NCBI RefSeq assembly: GCF_002999335.1
Contig: NW_020312458.1
Location: forward strand, 124,001 to 188,000
DNA from: Cyclospora cayetanensis
Lineage: Eukaryota > Apicomplexa > Conoidasida > Eucoccidiorida > Eimeriidae
DNA length: 64,000 bases
Direction: 5' to 3'
A model generated the notes under the pieces. The model had not been told where the DNA came from. It did not search any database and was given only the letters and a program-made list of their open reading frames with translations. A program made the position numbers and the translations under genes. Positions 1-11,502 of the stretch are shown here, in pieces (positions within the stretch are counted from its first letter, which is position 1; each line of letters opens with the position of its first letter).

Positions 1-1981
1 CACTAAGCTCGTTGTGCTCAAATCCCTTGGGGTGCCGGTTAATCATAGCTGCAACCTCTAGGCAGTATAGCCATCCAAAGCTAGCTGTACGTAGCTACTA
101 GAGCACACGCAGTAGGTAAAGCAATGGTTCTTGTCGAATTCAGGTACTCTGCACCGGAGAATGTATACAAGCAGCCACCGAAAAGAGTCAGTACTCTGCT
201 AGGTTCTGATCAAATGTTACTAGTGTTCCGTAGACTGCCAGGTATAGTACCTGTTAGAGCGGTCTGACTACTGTGACTAAAGCAGCTAGAGGCACGAATC
301 TACAATGAAATCACCAGAGGACGGGTTTCATGGAAGAAAAGCAACTAAAGTGAGAGCTACTACACCCATCCCGCAACTCAAGTTTCACAGCTGAGTTTAC
401 ATAGAAGCTATTGTGCACAACCGCAGCAATATTACCTATATCGACAAAGAATTAGTAAAGAACTGACTACTTGGTTCGGTTGTTAATGTATTTGACTGGC
501 TGGAGAAGACCGTTAACTCAATATTAAAAGTGGTGTAGTAGAAGGGCCTAGGCCGTATTAAAAGGAAGAAAAAAGAGACTAGGGCACAGCTAGGCGTAAG
601 TGCTGCAGCTATAGCGAGGATTGTACTTAGTGGCCCTTTACAGGAAAACTCGAAGTGCTCACAGCGTTGTGCAACCCGCGCGTGAGCTGTCCTCATTCAC
701 CTCATGTTGGAGCAGTGCAGAGAGGAGAGCAGAAGGGCAAAGGAACTCTTTATGAAACACGCTAAAATGTTTTTTCTTAAATTCAATCAAAGCGTGGTCA
801 CATACGTGTTTCCTTCATTGGAACCGTGCTGAGGGTGTAAACAGGGAAGCGGCACCTCGAGGTTTACTGTGGGATGTTAGAATTTCTGAACTATAGACCT
901 GTGACATGAAGGCGTATGATCCTTAACACCAGATTGGGAAGGGGAGGGGGGAGCACGAAAAGTGGGCAACGTCATGCTTGAGTAAGTTCTATTGTATTAT
1001 TATTCAGATAACATTCGGTATCGAATTTTAAGGTTATTCACTTGTCCTCTTTGCTGAAAAGAGAAATCAATGCCATACGACTATTTGAATGAGTGCCGTA
1101 TGGCCATGTGCTAAGTACCTATACGCAACTGTGGGCGAATTTTCGCAACGCTCCAGGGGACAAGGTGCATGCACACTAGCAATACGGTCTTTCTCATTGC
1201 CGAACTTCTCTGTAATGGAATGAGAGATAAACCGGGTGGTATATGACATAAATAGTGGCATTTGAGGGTTTCTTATATTGTTTGTTAGAGGCAGAGGCCA
1301 CCATACGTAAACTTCAATAGGACAACCAGCATCAATTTCTATTTCGTATGAAACCTACGATAACCTAAAAAAGCGCGATTACATCAAATTAGACCCTTAA
1401 ATTGCCGGTGTGTTTATGAAAAGGCTGCTTTTTGATAATGAGCTCCCTCTTACTGATACAGGCCACCTCCGCGTCCGACGAGGGTATTGACCGTCGGCAC
1501 CCTGAAAACATATGATCTGTCAATTGATCTAGGAAGGCAGAAGACAGAATCCTCCGGCTTAGAGAACGGGATATGAGGCTGTAAAGCTGGCGGATAAAGT
1601 AAGAGTTTAGGGGTTCTGAATGCTTTTGCTTTATGCAGGGGAACGGGGCTTTCCACCCACTGGGCACAAGATATCGCATTTCTTAAGCCGTTCCTAATTC
1701 TGATCCATTTGAAACCTTGAATTTCATTGTGCATAGTTTGAATATATCATGTCAATAATCAATGTACGGTATTTCACCAGCGTTAACACAGAGACCCCCA
1801 GAACGAGGCCAGCGGTTTATGTGTACTCACTAGAACATCTGTGCAAACACGCTCGAAGATAAATACCCAATCCCCATCAGCTCAATACTTGCGGCTTTCC
1901 TCTTAGGTGAAATGAATCAGATGTGGTCAGACTACAACCATCTGGTTTGCTTCTAGGTGTCCCAGTTCATCAGCCAATCCA
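1..1981. other. no supported gene (left flank)
   Basis: No reading frame here shows a recognisable domain, a long open frame or good splice borders. The longest open frames are under 100 codons and overlap on opposite strands without coding character. It may be intergenic, or hold an untranslated leader of the gene at 1982. A short frame just upstream (from about 1957) overlaps that gene in another phase and looks like its shadow. Confidence 0.5.
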
Positions 1982-2770
1982 ATGGAAGCAGCCCCAGCGT
2001 GTGTAGCAACGAAAATTCTTCCACGCTGGAATATCAGATATGTCCCTTTTGCGAATCAGCTGAGGGCAATGTTGATACTGCTGATGCTGTTCAAGGCCCA
2101 AATATCCGTGGTGGCATCAGCAGGGGCTCCGGAGATATACCTCGGGGAGCGCTACGAAGCGGCAACGGAAGAGCAGCGCCATCCAGCATCTACAACAGGC
2201 GAACACTCCAAACAACTTGGACAACAGGTGCCGCTGTACCCACACGATATGCCTTTGGCTGAAGAAACACCGACAGCACCACTTTTTCGAGAAGTAAATA
2301 AGCCAGGATTCACTTTGGCAATACCAGGTGCGGGGCCAAGAACGTCAGTCCAAGTAACAGGAGAAGCAAGAGGTGTATCGGATTCACATGGCCAGCTTTC
2401 GTCGGATCCATCCCAAGGTGCACCTGATAAATTGATGGCAGTTCAGCCATACCCCATTGCCCTGCCGATGCAAGCGGATCGTGTACCTCAAGCTATGGTT
2501 CCACAGAGCAAGCCGAAAGCCCAGGGTTTTGTAATGATGTTACCATTAGGGATACCTTTGATGCCTTATTCGGAGGGTTTAATGAGGTCCTCAGCTGTTC
2601 AGAACGAAGAGTCGCAGCCCTCTGTCGAGGCAGCACAAAGTAAACAAGATGCCATCCGACAAGTGCAGCGACATGCCGAAACGACTCTTCTGCTAGTATT
2701 GTATGCTTGTATCTTCTTTGCATTTATTTTATTGGTGCAGAAACAAATGGCAATAAGCAAACTCAGTTGA
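1982..2770 (+). CDS. predicted single-pass or two-pass membrane protein, unknown function
   Basis: This is an uninterrupted 262-codon frame with an ATG start and TGA stop. The product has a hydrophobic segment at about residues 28-45, ending in small residues, that could be a late signal peptide or signal anchor. A long, probably disordered stretch rich in Pro, Gln, Ser and Ala follows. A second strong membrane helix lies near residues 237-256, with a short basic tail. The arrangement suggests a type I membrane protein facing the secretory lumen or cell exterior. The name of the family is not recognisable. An AG acceptor-like site lies about 25 bases upstream of the ATG, so an extra 5' exon is possible. 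The open frame, the two hydrophobic segments and the absence of a better frame on either strand are seen directly; topology is inferred. Confidence 0.5.
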   Translation: MEAAPACVATKILPRWNIRYVPFANQLRAMLILLMLFKAQISVVASAGAPEIYLGERYEAATEEQRHPASTTGEHSKQLGQQVPLYPHDMPLAEETPTAPLFREVNKPGFTLAIPGAGPRTSVQVTGEARGVSDSHGQLSSDPSQGAPDKLMAVQPYPIALPMQADRVPQAMVPQSKPKAQGFVMMLPLGIPLMPYSEGLMRSSAVQNEESQPSVEAAQSKQDAIRQVQRHAETTLLLVLYACIFFAFILLVQKQMAISKLS

Positions 2771-4542
2771 GATAAGGGGCCCCAGCGGGGCTCCAGAGGA
2801 AAGCCACAAAGAAAGTACGACTTTCTAGCTAGAACAGGGACACTGTTGGCAGCTGCACTAGGTGTTACCGCCCATAAAGTGGAGGATGTGAGCAAAGAAT
2901 TTTCGCCAGCGTTTTCCTCGTGTGTGCAGTTGCAGTTTGAGCGATATTTACCTAGGCGATCACGCCTGCCTCTGCATCCACGGATCCCAGACTGTGGCCC
3001 TTAAGGCTGCCTAAGGGCAGCTTAGACTTTTAAGGACACCCCCGGAGGGCGAGCTGCAGTAACTCAACACCGCGCTGCTCCCCTCCAGATTCCCTCCTCC
3101 TCAAATTGAACAGTAGCCAAAAATCGAAAATCTGAGCGCTTCTAATAAGTGGCATATTGCTTTCCGTCCCCTGAAGTAGTAGTAAAGAGTGCTTGGATCC
3201 CCGGCGGGTAGCGATCTGGGGCTACTGTGGAAAACCTGTTTCAGTTACTAGCTACCCACATCTGTACTTTATATTGGAGGTCAACCAAAGTTGGGGGCAG
3301 AGGATGGACTTGAAGACAAACCGCTTCTGCACGTCTTCATCCATCTTCTGGTGATCTACATGCAGTTCCATGGATAGTGTGCTGGCGGCAGTCCTGGTCA
3401 TTTTGTTTTGTTTCTCTTCGTAGTTCAAAGTATAACTAAGTGCATAAGGGCTTGTAAAAGGCCTCTGTTTGTGGATATGTTGAAAATGGGGTTGCCGCAC
3501 ATAGCTTTGAATTGTCGCCGAGGGAAAACGGTGGCTACACTCAAAATAGTGTTCTACAGGTTCTATTCTCACCATATAAGCCTAAAATAAGCTGATTTGT
3601 GGCACTGCTTTGTCTCTTGCCTCCCACCTGCCGTACTGAACAGATTTCAGGCATGTGGAAACGCGCAGGAAACAGCGCTGCCGACTGGGGGCCGGCCCAC
3701 TGGGGTAGCCGGAGGTGACAACAGGAATTTGAAAACGTTTTTCTGCCTCGAAATCTTAATACTAGGACAATACTATTGCTTCCTGGTGACTTGATTATGG
3801 GGAAGAAGCGGTAATGCTCCAATTTTCGTGGCAAACCCAACAAGCACCGCTGCAACGGTAGCTGAAGCGGCCGGCCAAGTGCGCGCCACGCCTGGGGGCC
3901 CCAATGAACCGTCCAATCTCCTCCCTTTCCTGAGAATAACTGAGGTCGAAAGTGTACCCGGAGAGGGATCGAGGGGCTCGCAACGTTTCAGAAGGAGACT
4001 CTCCGCTGCTCTGCCTCACGGCGTGTCGACTGCGGCTGTAACTACGCAGCAGCAGCTGCTGCTGTACAGCGATACCAGCACACATAACCCTTTCCTTCTT
4101 TGCTTCCCCTGGCTACCGTTTGATTCTTGAGTGGATTGAGCGCATATTAAAGAGTCAAAGGCTGCTACCAACCCCAAACCCTATGCCCTAGCTCAGTAGA
4201 CACGGGCCCTCCCGCTGCAGCCAGAAGCCCCGGCAAACGTTCGTTCCAGGGGCCCCTTTAGGGGGTCCTATCGTGGTTTTGTGGCTCCTGAGTGTTTGAA
4301 ACGGGGGCAACCGAGGCCGAGAGTGTATTTCGTAGAGGGGCCCCTAGAGCCCCAGTGCGTAAAACAAGCACGGCAAGATACGGGCCCCAAGGCGTACTTA
4401 TTTTCCGCAAGCAGACACAGATCCTGCTCGTCATCTCTCCATCTGGAGTCTTGGACCGGCAAGCACTCCCCATAGGCCACTCCCTGCCGCCGACAGGCCG
4501 AAAGCGAGAGCAGCATATTTTTAAAGTTCCTGCAGGGCTAAG
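2771..4542. other. intergenic stretch, no supported gene
   Basis: Only short overlapping frames of about 60-108 codons are present on both strands (for example around 3795-4130). None has a domain or consistent splice borders. The part next to 4543 probably contains the promoter and leader of the DHHC gene, but I cannot point to a specific element. Confidence 0.45.
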
Positions 4543-6501
4543 ATGTATCCTCTCGGCACTCCGTACACAGGGGTCCATGGACATCCGCCGCCTTCCGAGG
4601 GCTCTCCAGTAAGCATAGGGCCATCGAGTACTCCAACCAATGGTCGCCGGCTCTCTGGTGCCCCTGCGGCTTCAACAGGGGCCCCTGGTAGGGTTGCAGG
4701 AAGTGGGGAGGGAGGGGGCCCACCGGGACCCCTCGGAGCGATTTCCCACAGGCGAGTGGGCAGTGGCGGTGGCTGCTTTTTGTTTGCAGTGATACTCCTG
4801 ATGTTTTTTATATACTTCGGGTATTTGTCTATCCTTTTGCTGCCAATGTTGTACGATTCTTTCTCCTTGTTTTCGGTGGGGCTCTTTTGCGTTTTCCACT
4901 TGCTCTTCGTATTGCAACTTGGAGCATTTTTTAAGGCTGTATTCACGGACCCTGGCCAGGTCCCTCCACACTGGGGATTTTACATGGGCGACGAAAGCAA
5001 AAGAAGGAGGTACTGCAAAGTATGCAACGTCTGGAAACCCGACAGGACACATCATTGTTCGGCTTGCGGGCGATGGTAAGGCTGTATTCCTAAAAAGTTC
5101 AAGTCTCCCCTCCAACCTCCCTTGTCCTGATCTTTACCTTAGCTAATACTGTGAGGTGTATACTGCCTCCGGCAGCTTACGCCCGCTTCATGTGTGTCTT
5201 CGCTTTCGCTGAAGTATTTTTTCCCTTCTCAAAGTATGTGTAGCACTGTGGCACTAGAAGCTCACGTGCATCCCAACGCGATTATTGCTCTTGTATGACG
5301 TCTACCAATCTGCTCAGTGTGCTAAACATGGATCATCATTGCCCTTGGATCAACAATTGCGTGGGCTTCTTCAACCGTCGATTCTTCTTACAGTTGCTTC
5401 TCTACGCCCTCGCGTGTCTCACTTTTGTGTTCATCCACACGTAGGCCAATAGTTTTGCAAAACCTCCTCCCCCTACTCCCGTATACCCTGGAGCTACTTC
5501 ATGCAATTTAGTTATGTGTTCAACCAGCTGCTGCTCTGCAGCTACCCTGCCGCATTCTCTTTTATTCCTCGGTTACGGATTTTAGGACGACTCTACAGGC
5601 TAAGAACACGCTCTATCTGGTTTCGCGGCTACTGCTTTGCTTTTCATATCAAGTGCTGCGTGCTCTTTCCTTCATCCCCCAGGTTTTACCACCTTTTCAT
5701 CAGCTCCTTTTATGGGCTAGCTGAAAGGGTTACAGCCCCTCCTCCAGGGCGTTTACCACACCCAGGAGCCCCAACGCCTTCGGCCATCAAGGTAACAGAG
5801 TATATTTATGCCTGCTTGGTCTTGTTCCTGTCGATGCTCCTCATCTTTGCCCTGGTGCCGTTCACCCGCTTCCACCTCAACCTTGTCTTAAAGGTAAGGA
5901 CGATGCACACCCGTGAAAAGTGCAAAAGATCGCAGCTGGCTAGATATGCTGCTACGTATACCCTTGTTCGCAGCTCCTTTCTATGGCTCCCGTGGTGCTG
6001 AGGCATTGTTAAAGCTGCTGCATAGAGGCAGGTCGCATGGGGCTTTGGCACAAATCAAGTCGTTTGCGTGAACGCAGAACTCTACAACAATTGAGAATAT
6101 GGATCAGGCTAGTTTTGACAGAAACAGATACGACCTTGGAGCTGGCAGAAACATTGAACAGGTCAGCAGCACCGCCGTTTCAATGGAAGCAGGAAATGCA
6201 GCACCAAGCTCATTGGATTTTTAGCCGCTCATGCCAAAGTTTTTGCCTGTGTTGTTGACGCTTTTTGCCCAGTGCCCTCTACCGTCGCATGTGCACTCCC
6301 TCCTGCTCCTATTACCTCGGCTCTCCCCTGCTACCTGTTTGGTTTTCTCTCCTTTGCGCTTGCTTTGCTCAGGTCTTCGGGTCCAACCCTTGTTGCTGGC
6401 TAGTCCCAACCCATGCAGCGGGCAATCGCCCAGTCGGAGACGGTGTTCGATGGAGTCTGCATTATATGGTCTCCCAGGACACACAGGTGGGATATCTATA
6501 G
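4543..6501 (+). CDS. DHHC-type protein S-acyltransferase (palmitoyltransferase)
   Basis: Palmitoyltransferases of this family attach palmitate to cysteines of membrane proteins by way of the DHHC cysteine. The model has five exons: 4543-5075, 5318-5440, 5683-5893, 6078-6161 and 6373-6501. All introns are GT-AG, all phases match, and the product is 359 aa. Exon 1 carries a Pro/Gly-rich cytosolic N-terminus, two membrane helices (about residues 75-125) and the first half of the cysteine-rich domain. The junction to exon 2 falls inside that domain and restores the zinc-binding core CVLNMDHHCPWINNCVGF, with DHHC at residues 183-186. Two more membrane helices follow. Exon 4 starts with the family's TTxE motif (NSTTIEN). 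Exon 5 holds the conserved VFG-N region and ends GYL. A single-domain enzyme of this size is typical. The start is the first ATG of the open frame. Which membrane it occupies cannot be read from the sequence. Confidence 0.92.
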
Positions 6502-7148
6502 CTGTCATATAAGCCTTGTGGTTGCTAGCTGCTGCCTCACTGTGCAACTTCGGATTCTCAGATGCTTGTTGACCGATGGGCCTGGCCTGCGTTGCTTGAG
6601 CTGCCCTCTTTTTCATTCTCGCATGAAACCTGGTAGGTGCAGACGCAGAGGGTGCATCTACTGACTGTTCTTCAGGCATGAGGATGCACGTGATGGGTCG
6701 TTTGACCCCAAAACTTTGAATGCGACAAGGCAAAGTGCGGCGGCGGTGGACCTTTCATGGTGGTCCTCGTAGGCCTCCGTTATTTGTAGGGGGCCCGTAA
6801 AGCTGATATTACCCCAACTGTACGGCTCGACAAAAAACAGGGACAAACCAGACCGTAAAAGCATAGCGCTTAATCACGCATTATTGAGACTGATAAGAAT
6901 GCTATCAGACCCAACAATTGCGTATTGGGTTCAAAGATTTGGAGGATGGCGACTTATTTGTTAGGGTCTCCTCTTTTAAGCAACAGTCGGGAGAACCCAG
7001 TGTTCTCGCGAGTTTTAGGGTCGTTTTAAGTGGGAACCGAATGCTTCTATTGCACCAGTTCATGAGACTGTTGCATTTGCAGCCATTCGGGGTGCTGTTT
7101 GAATGTTTGTGGGGCTGCCCACAGCTCCCTTTCAATCTCTCGGGACAG

Positions 7149-7400
7149 ATGATCAGCGCTGAAGCAATTTTGGTATATCAGCGTTCAGAGGCACTGCATC
7201 AGATTTATGACAGCATCTTGAGTAGAAGGAAGGAGCTATTTAGTGCCATCACGAGAGCGGTAGAAAGGAGGCAGGGTTGGTGCACCACGCAGCGCTTACT
7301 CACCTGGTTGCCGGATGACCAATACAGTACTGTGGGTCAGCCACCGCAACCACAAAACGTGCAGCGAATGGCTACCTTGACACGTCGCATTCAAACATAG
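7149..7400 (+). other. possible isolated 3' exon or small ORF
   Basis: An open frame with an ATG right after a pyrimidine-rich tract and AG (7125-7148) encodes about 83 residues. The middle is helical and charged (ALHQIYDSILSRRKELF) and the frame ends in TAG. The amino-acid composition looks coding, and the frame stays open about 230 bases further upstream. No partner exon or family could be assigned. It could be the last exon of a gene, a small single-exon gene, or chance. Confidence 0.25.
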
Positions 7401-8544
7401 CTTGACAAACTGCGTATGTGCTAGCTGAGATTAGTACATAACATACGGATTCCTTTTCTCGAGGCCAACGCGAGGTATCATTCACTTGATTCCTTAGTCC
7501 GAAGGAAGACCTGCTTTCACGTCGTCCCAGCCTAAACCGTAGCTGTGTTATTTTTCTTGTTTAACAAAGCCAAGGCAGTAGTGTGGATGGCTGCCTTCGT
7601 CGCATCACTGGGTTATCGTTACATGCGGCCCTGCTGCGGAAGCAAAACCGGCAGAGGGAATGGTGCACCGCACTAGACTGTAAGCCCTGGAAGTAAACAC
7701 AAGCGGAACTAGACCGGTATCTTAATACTTGAGCAAAGTGTAGAAAGACCCCCATGTCACTCAGCTGGTTGGTGCTCTGAAGAATTGGCCAACTCTGAAA
7801 GCTCATGCATCCGACAAACTGAATGTACTTATAGCCAAGATACAATAGAAAGGAAGACCAAATAAATAGTAAAGTGGACAAGTAACCTTGTGTATGCACT
7901 AAATTCGTAGCTGTTAAAATCATGCGGGCTGCAAGCTAGAGGATGTTGTCGCCCACTACTAGTTAACCGCGTTGTATTTTCCCTCTAGTTAGGAAGGCCC
8001 ACAGCTCATTCAATACGTTCGTTGTACCAAGAAAGTGACAATTACAGTTCAGAAAACTTTGTGTGAATATATGCGTGGGATGCACGAGATGGTAACACTG
8101 TGGGAGCAATGCATTGTACAAAAGATGATGTAGACAAGTATAAGGGCGAAGCAACGTAATGAGCATATCCAGACCATCCAGAGACCCACAATGAAATACG
8201 CTTTCGTACACAAGGGCACATTCTTTTTCCTTTTCACCCGTAATAAATATCGAAGCCTCCAAGAATTTCCCTGGCGTGCATAGTGGCATGTCCACAGCTT
8301 GTCTGCAACAGTGTGTTCGATAAAGGAGATCTTGGGAAGCATGAACATTTGGCTAACGGATTCTGAAAATACTTTGCGACCAGAAAACCAATGGTTTGCC
8401 CACGTTCTGCTCGCAGATGGGACACTATTGCATAAGGCCTCATGAGTCTGTGTGCCACAGATGATTCCACTCTGTGTACAGTGGATTTTTTAAAGACCCC
8501 AGCGTCCGTAGGCACACAAACGATGCTAAAACAAAGGTACGCTA
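7401..8544. other. intergenic stretch, no supported gene
   Basis: About 1.1 kb with only short frames on the minus strand (7561-8350) that show no domain and no good splice borders. It lies beyond the 3' end of the minus-strand coiled-coil gene. Confidence 0.45.
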
Positions 8545-11502
8545 TCACTCTTTGCCTGTCTTTGTTTGAGGCCTACTGTGTTGATCGAAGTCCTGTGGAG
8601 CGGCCCACCGGCGCTCTTTGCTGTGTGTTGTATGGCACTGAACAATGCTCTGCCCGTCTACCATAGAGGAAGCCCCAGCGTCTCTCTTTTCTGCTCTTTT
8701 TTCCTTCAAACGGAGCACCTCAAGTTCAGCAGTGGCAACTTGCAGCCTTGCTTTCAACATGAGAGCCTCTACAGTAGCCGCACGAAGAGCGTCAGCTCCC
8801 CAGACACTTGCTGGCTTCGCTTCGTGTGCCTGCTGCAGGCACGAAAGAGACGAAAGGAGCCTTCCACTTTGGGGGTGACCTTGGTGCTGCATCATCTGCT
8901 GTAAAGTTCCACGCGCCACCCCTGAGGCTGCTGTTCTTGTAGGCGAAGCGCTGTCGTGCCTCAAGGCTGCAAAAGGGGGTGACGGGCCCTGGTTCACAGA
9001 CGTGCTCACCCTCCTGCTGCTAGCCCCCTGTATAGCCTTCCTCACAATATCTTTGCGCATTTTTTCTGCATAAGATGCCGCTGCGTCAACAGCAACCACA
9101 GCAGCAACAGAAGACTCTTCCCTAGGGCCCCCCATGTCTATTGTACCAGCTCTAATAGTTTGATGCCGTGTTGTTCGGAACAAGCAGAGAAGAGGCAGGG
9201 TGTTGGCGGGTACCCTAGTTGCCTCGCATGTTCGCCCCAGAAGGTAGTCACCTGTGCTGCCCCTATGGATCCCTTGGACAGATGGCTTGACCACTCCTCG
9301 AGCGAGTGGGACAGCACCAGCCCCACTAGTCTCACTCACGAGATCTTTCTCGTGCTGCTGCCCCTTAAGAGCTCGTGCCATCATGGGAGTTGTGGACTTT
9401 TTTGCAGGATATCGAACACCAACTTTTGAAAAGGTGAGGTTTCGTCGGTTTTCGGGGTTCACACTCCTCCGCAACCGATTTAACTCGTCCTCAAGCCTCC
9501 ATTTCACTTTATCATCATGATGCTGGCGCTGCTCTTGCAGCTGCTGACGCTGCTCCTGGACCATCTCTAGCCGCTGCTGCTGCAGCTGTATCTGATTCAG
9601 CTGTGCAGCCAGGGCCTGCTGTCCTTTCAACACCTCTTGTTGCTGGACCCGCTGTTCCTGTTGTTCCTCCTTAAGTGACTGGAAGCATTCCACGCTGGTC
9701 CTATCCACTGCCTTTCGCTGTTCCCTCAATTCATTAAGCTCCTGTCTTAGCCCCTGCTCGTACTCCTGCTGCTGCGGCCCTCGAAGATACGACAAGTCGT
9801 TCACTTCTTCTTGTAGATGCTGCAGCTTTACGCTTTGCTTCTCAGCTTTGCCCATCATTAGCTGCTGTTCCGTGGCCAGCCGCTGGCAATCCTCCCTGAG
9901 TAACTCAATAGACTGCTGCAGCTGGCTTTGCCCCTGTTCTTGTTGCTCATGCTCATGCTTAAGCTGTATATGCTGCTGCTGTTGCTGCTGTTGCAGTGAT
10001 TGCTGCCCGTGCTGCAACTCCTGCAAGTGCTGCTGGAGCTTCTGTTGCTGGGCCCGCAGCTCTTCTGCAGCCTTTGATACCTGTTCTGCCTAAAACATCC
10101 ACAAAAGTGGCAGAGAAGGTAATGCGAGCAAAGTTACATGAATAGGACGGTGACTCAGGGCCAAACTTTCGATGGACAAACACTAGTTCGGTAGCGAATG
10201 CAGCGCTACACCACAAGAGAGCTGCAGTGCATTCAAAAAGGCGCCAGGAAAACAAGGTACATTCCTAGGTACACATCGGTAGTGCCACGACAACTGCAGA
10301 AGAAACACCAGCAGCACTCTGGTGGAATACCAGCTGTTTTTGAAGCTCATTTGCACGCCGTTCCTGTTGCTGTTGTCGTAGCTCGTGCTGCTGCTGGAGT
10401 GCCTTCAGCCGCTCCGAGAGAGCATGAAGCTCAGCTTCCAGACGTCGCTCTGCATTGGCTAGCTGCAGCAATAAAGTAAGGGAAGTAATGAGGGGACAGC
10501 TGCTGAGATCGGACGCTAAGCGATAAGCATAGTAAACATGTACACGAGCGCCAATCACTCGAAGCAAAGCAGCAGCGCAACCACACTTGCATAGTTGGTG
10601 AAGAAGAATAGTGCGAGCCAGAAACGCACTCACCTCTCCGTTCGTCAACTTCATACCCTCCTCTTGTCTTTGGAGAGCAGTGGCCTATTTGACATTGCAG
10701 CTTCAGCAAGAAACCAAGTGCAATTAACAGCTGATAAGAGCAATACCAAGGGCAAAAATATGGCACCGGTAGCAACATGGCGAGCAACAATACCTAAAAT
10801 GCGCTGTACGCACACTGTCTGCCTATTTCGATAACTTAGAGCTATATCTAAAGGGCACAAGAGGCCAAATATGCCCAGACGCTTCAGCTCAGCAGAGAAT
10901 ATAGCATCAACAGTGCCCTACTGAATCATATCGATGTGTATCGAGCGACTTTTGCGTCAAAATCACAGTCGCTGCCTGCTGCTGCAGCCTCTCTTCCAGA
11001 GAAATGACGGCAGGGACTAAGTCATTGACCTGCAGCAATAGCATAGAAAAATAGCCATAGGACTAAGGGTGCACCCAAGTGAAAATAACAACTTCAGCAG
11101 CGTGTTTCGCAGCTGCTGTTGCTGCAATAACATCAGCAGGAACAGCAGGCCCTCGAATAGGACTTGTTGCCTTCTCGCCGCGCAGTATTTAAAACTTACC
11201 TTTTTGTTTAAGAAGTTATTTTCTGTATACAGCCGGATTAGCTCCTTTTCAGTGACCGCACAGCACGCCAACCCATTATGAAGGCGGGAAAGCAAAATTT
11301 TTCCACAGCTACTGTGGGGCTCCTCCGTCAGCGCCTCTCTCATTATCACTGCACCCTTAGAAGCGGTCACAAGAGAGGGCGGCTTAAAGAGGTGGAGGAG
11401 GCGTACATTGGATATCTCCCTGTTAGTGTCTTCCTCCTGTAGCCAACGGTGAACTCTCAACGAGCTTTTCTCGGCTGCCGTGGCCATGAATTGAAATGGC
11501 AT
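8545..11502 (-). CDS. coiled-coil protein, Gln-rich, unknown function
   Basis: The model has five exons read right to left: 11502-11200, 11029-10922, 10684-10634, 10462-10331 and 10089-8545. All junctions are phase 0 with GT-AG borders, giving 712 aa. The first exon starts with an ATG and encodes about 100 residues of ordinary composition, ending in a Leu/Glu-rich helix (TEKELIRLYTENNFLNKK). This continues smoothly into exon 2 (VNDLVPAVISLEERLQQQ). Exons 3 to 5 form a long coiled coil dominated by Gln, Glu, Leu and Arg (about residues 85-370). A less structured tail follows, then another helical patch near residues 640-675. Domain order and heptad-like spacing suggest a structural or cytoskeletal/centrosomal protein, but no named family is recognisable. 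The exon 2 donor (TCA-GTAGGG) is the weakest border. Part of the Gln content comes from CAG-type repeats. Confidence 0.7.
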
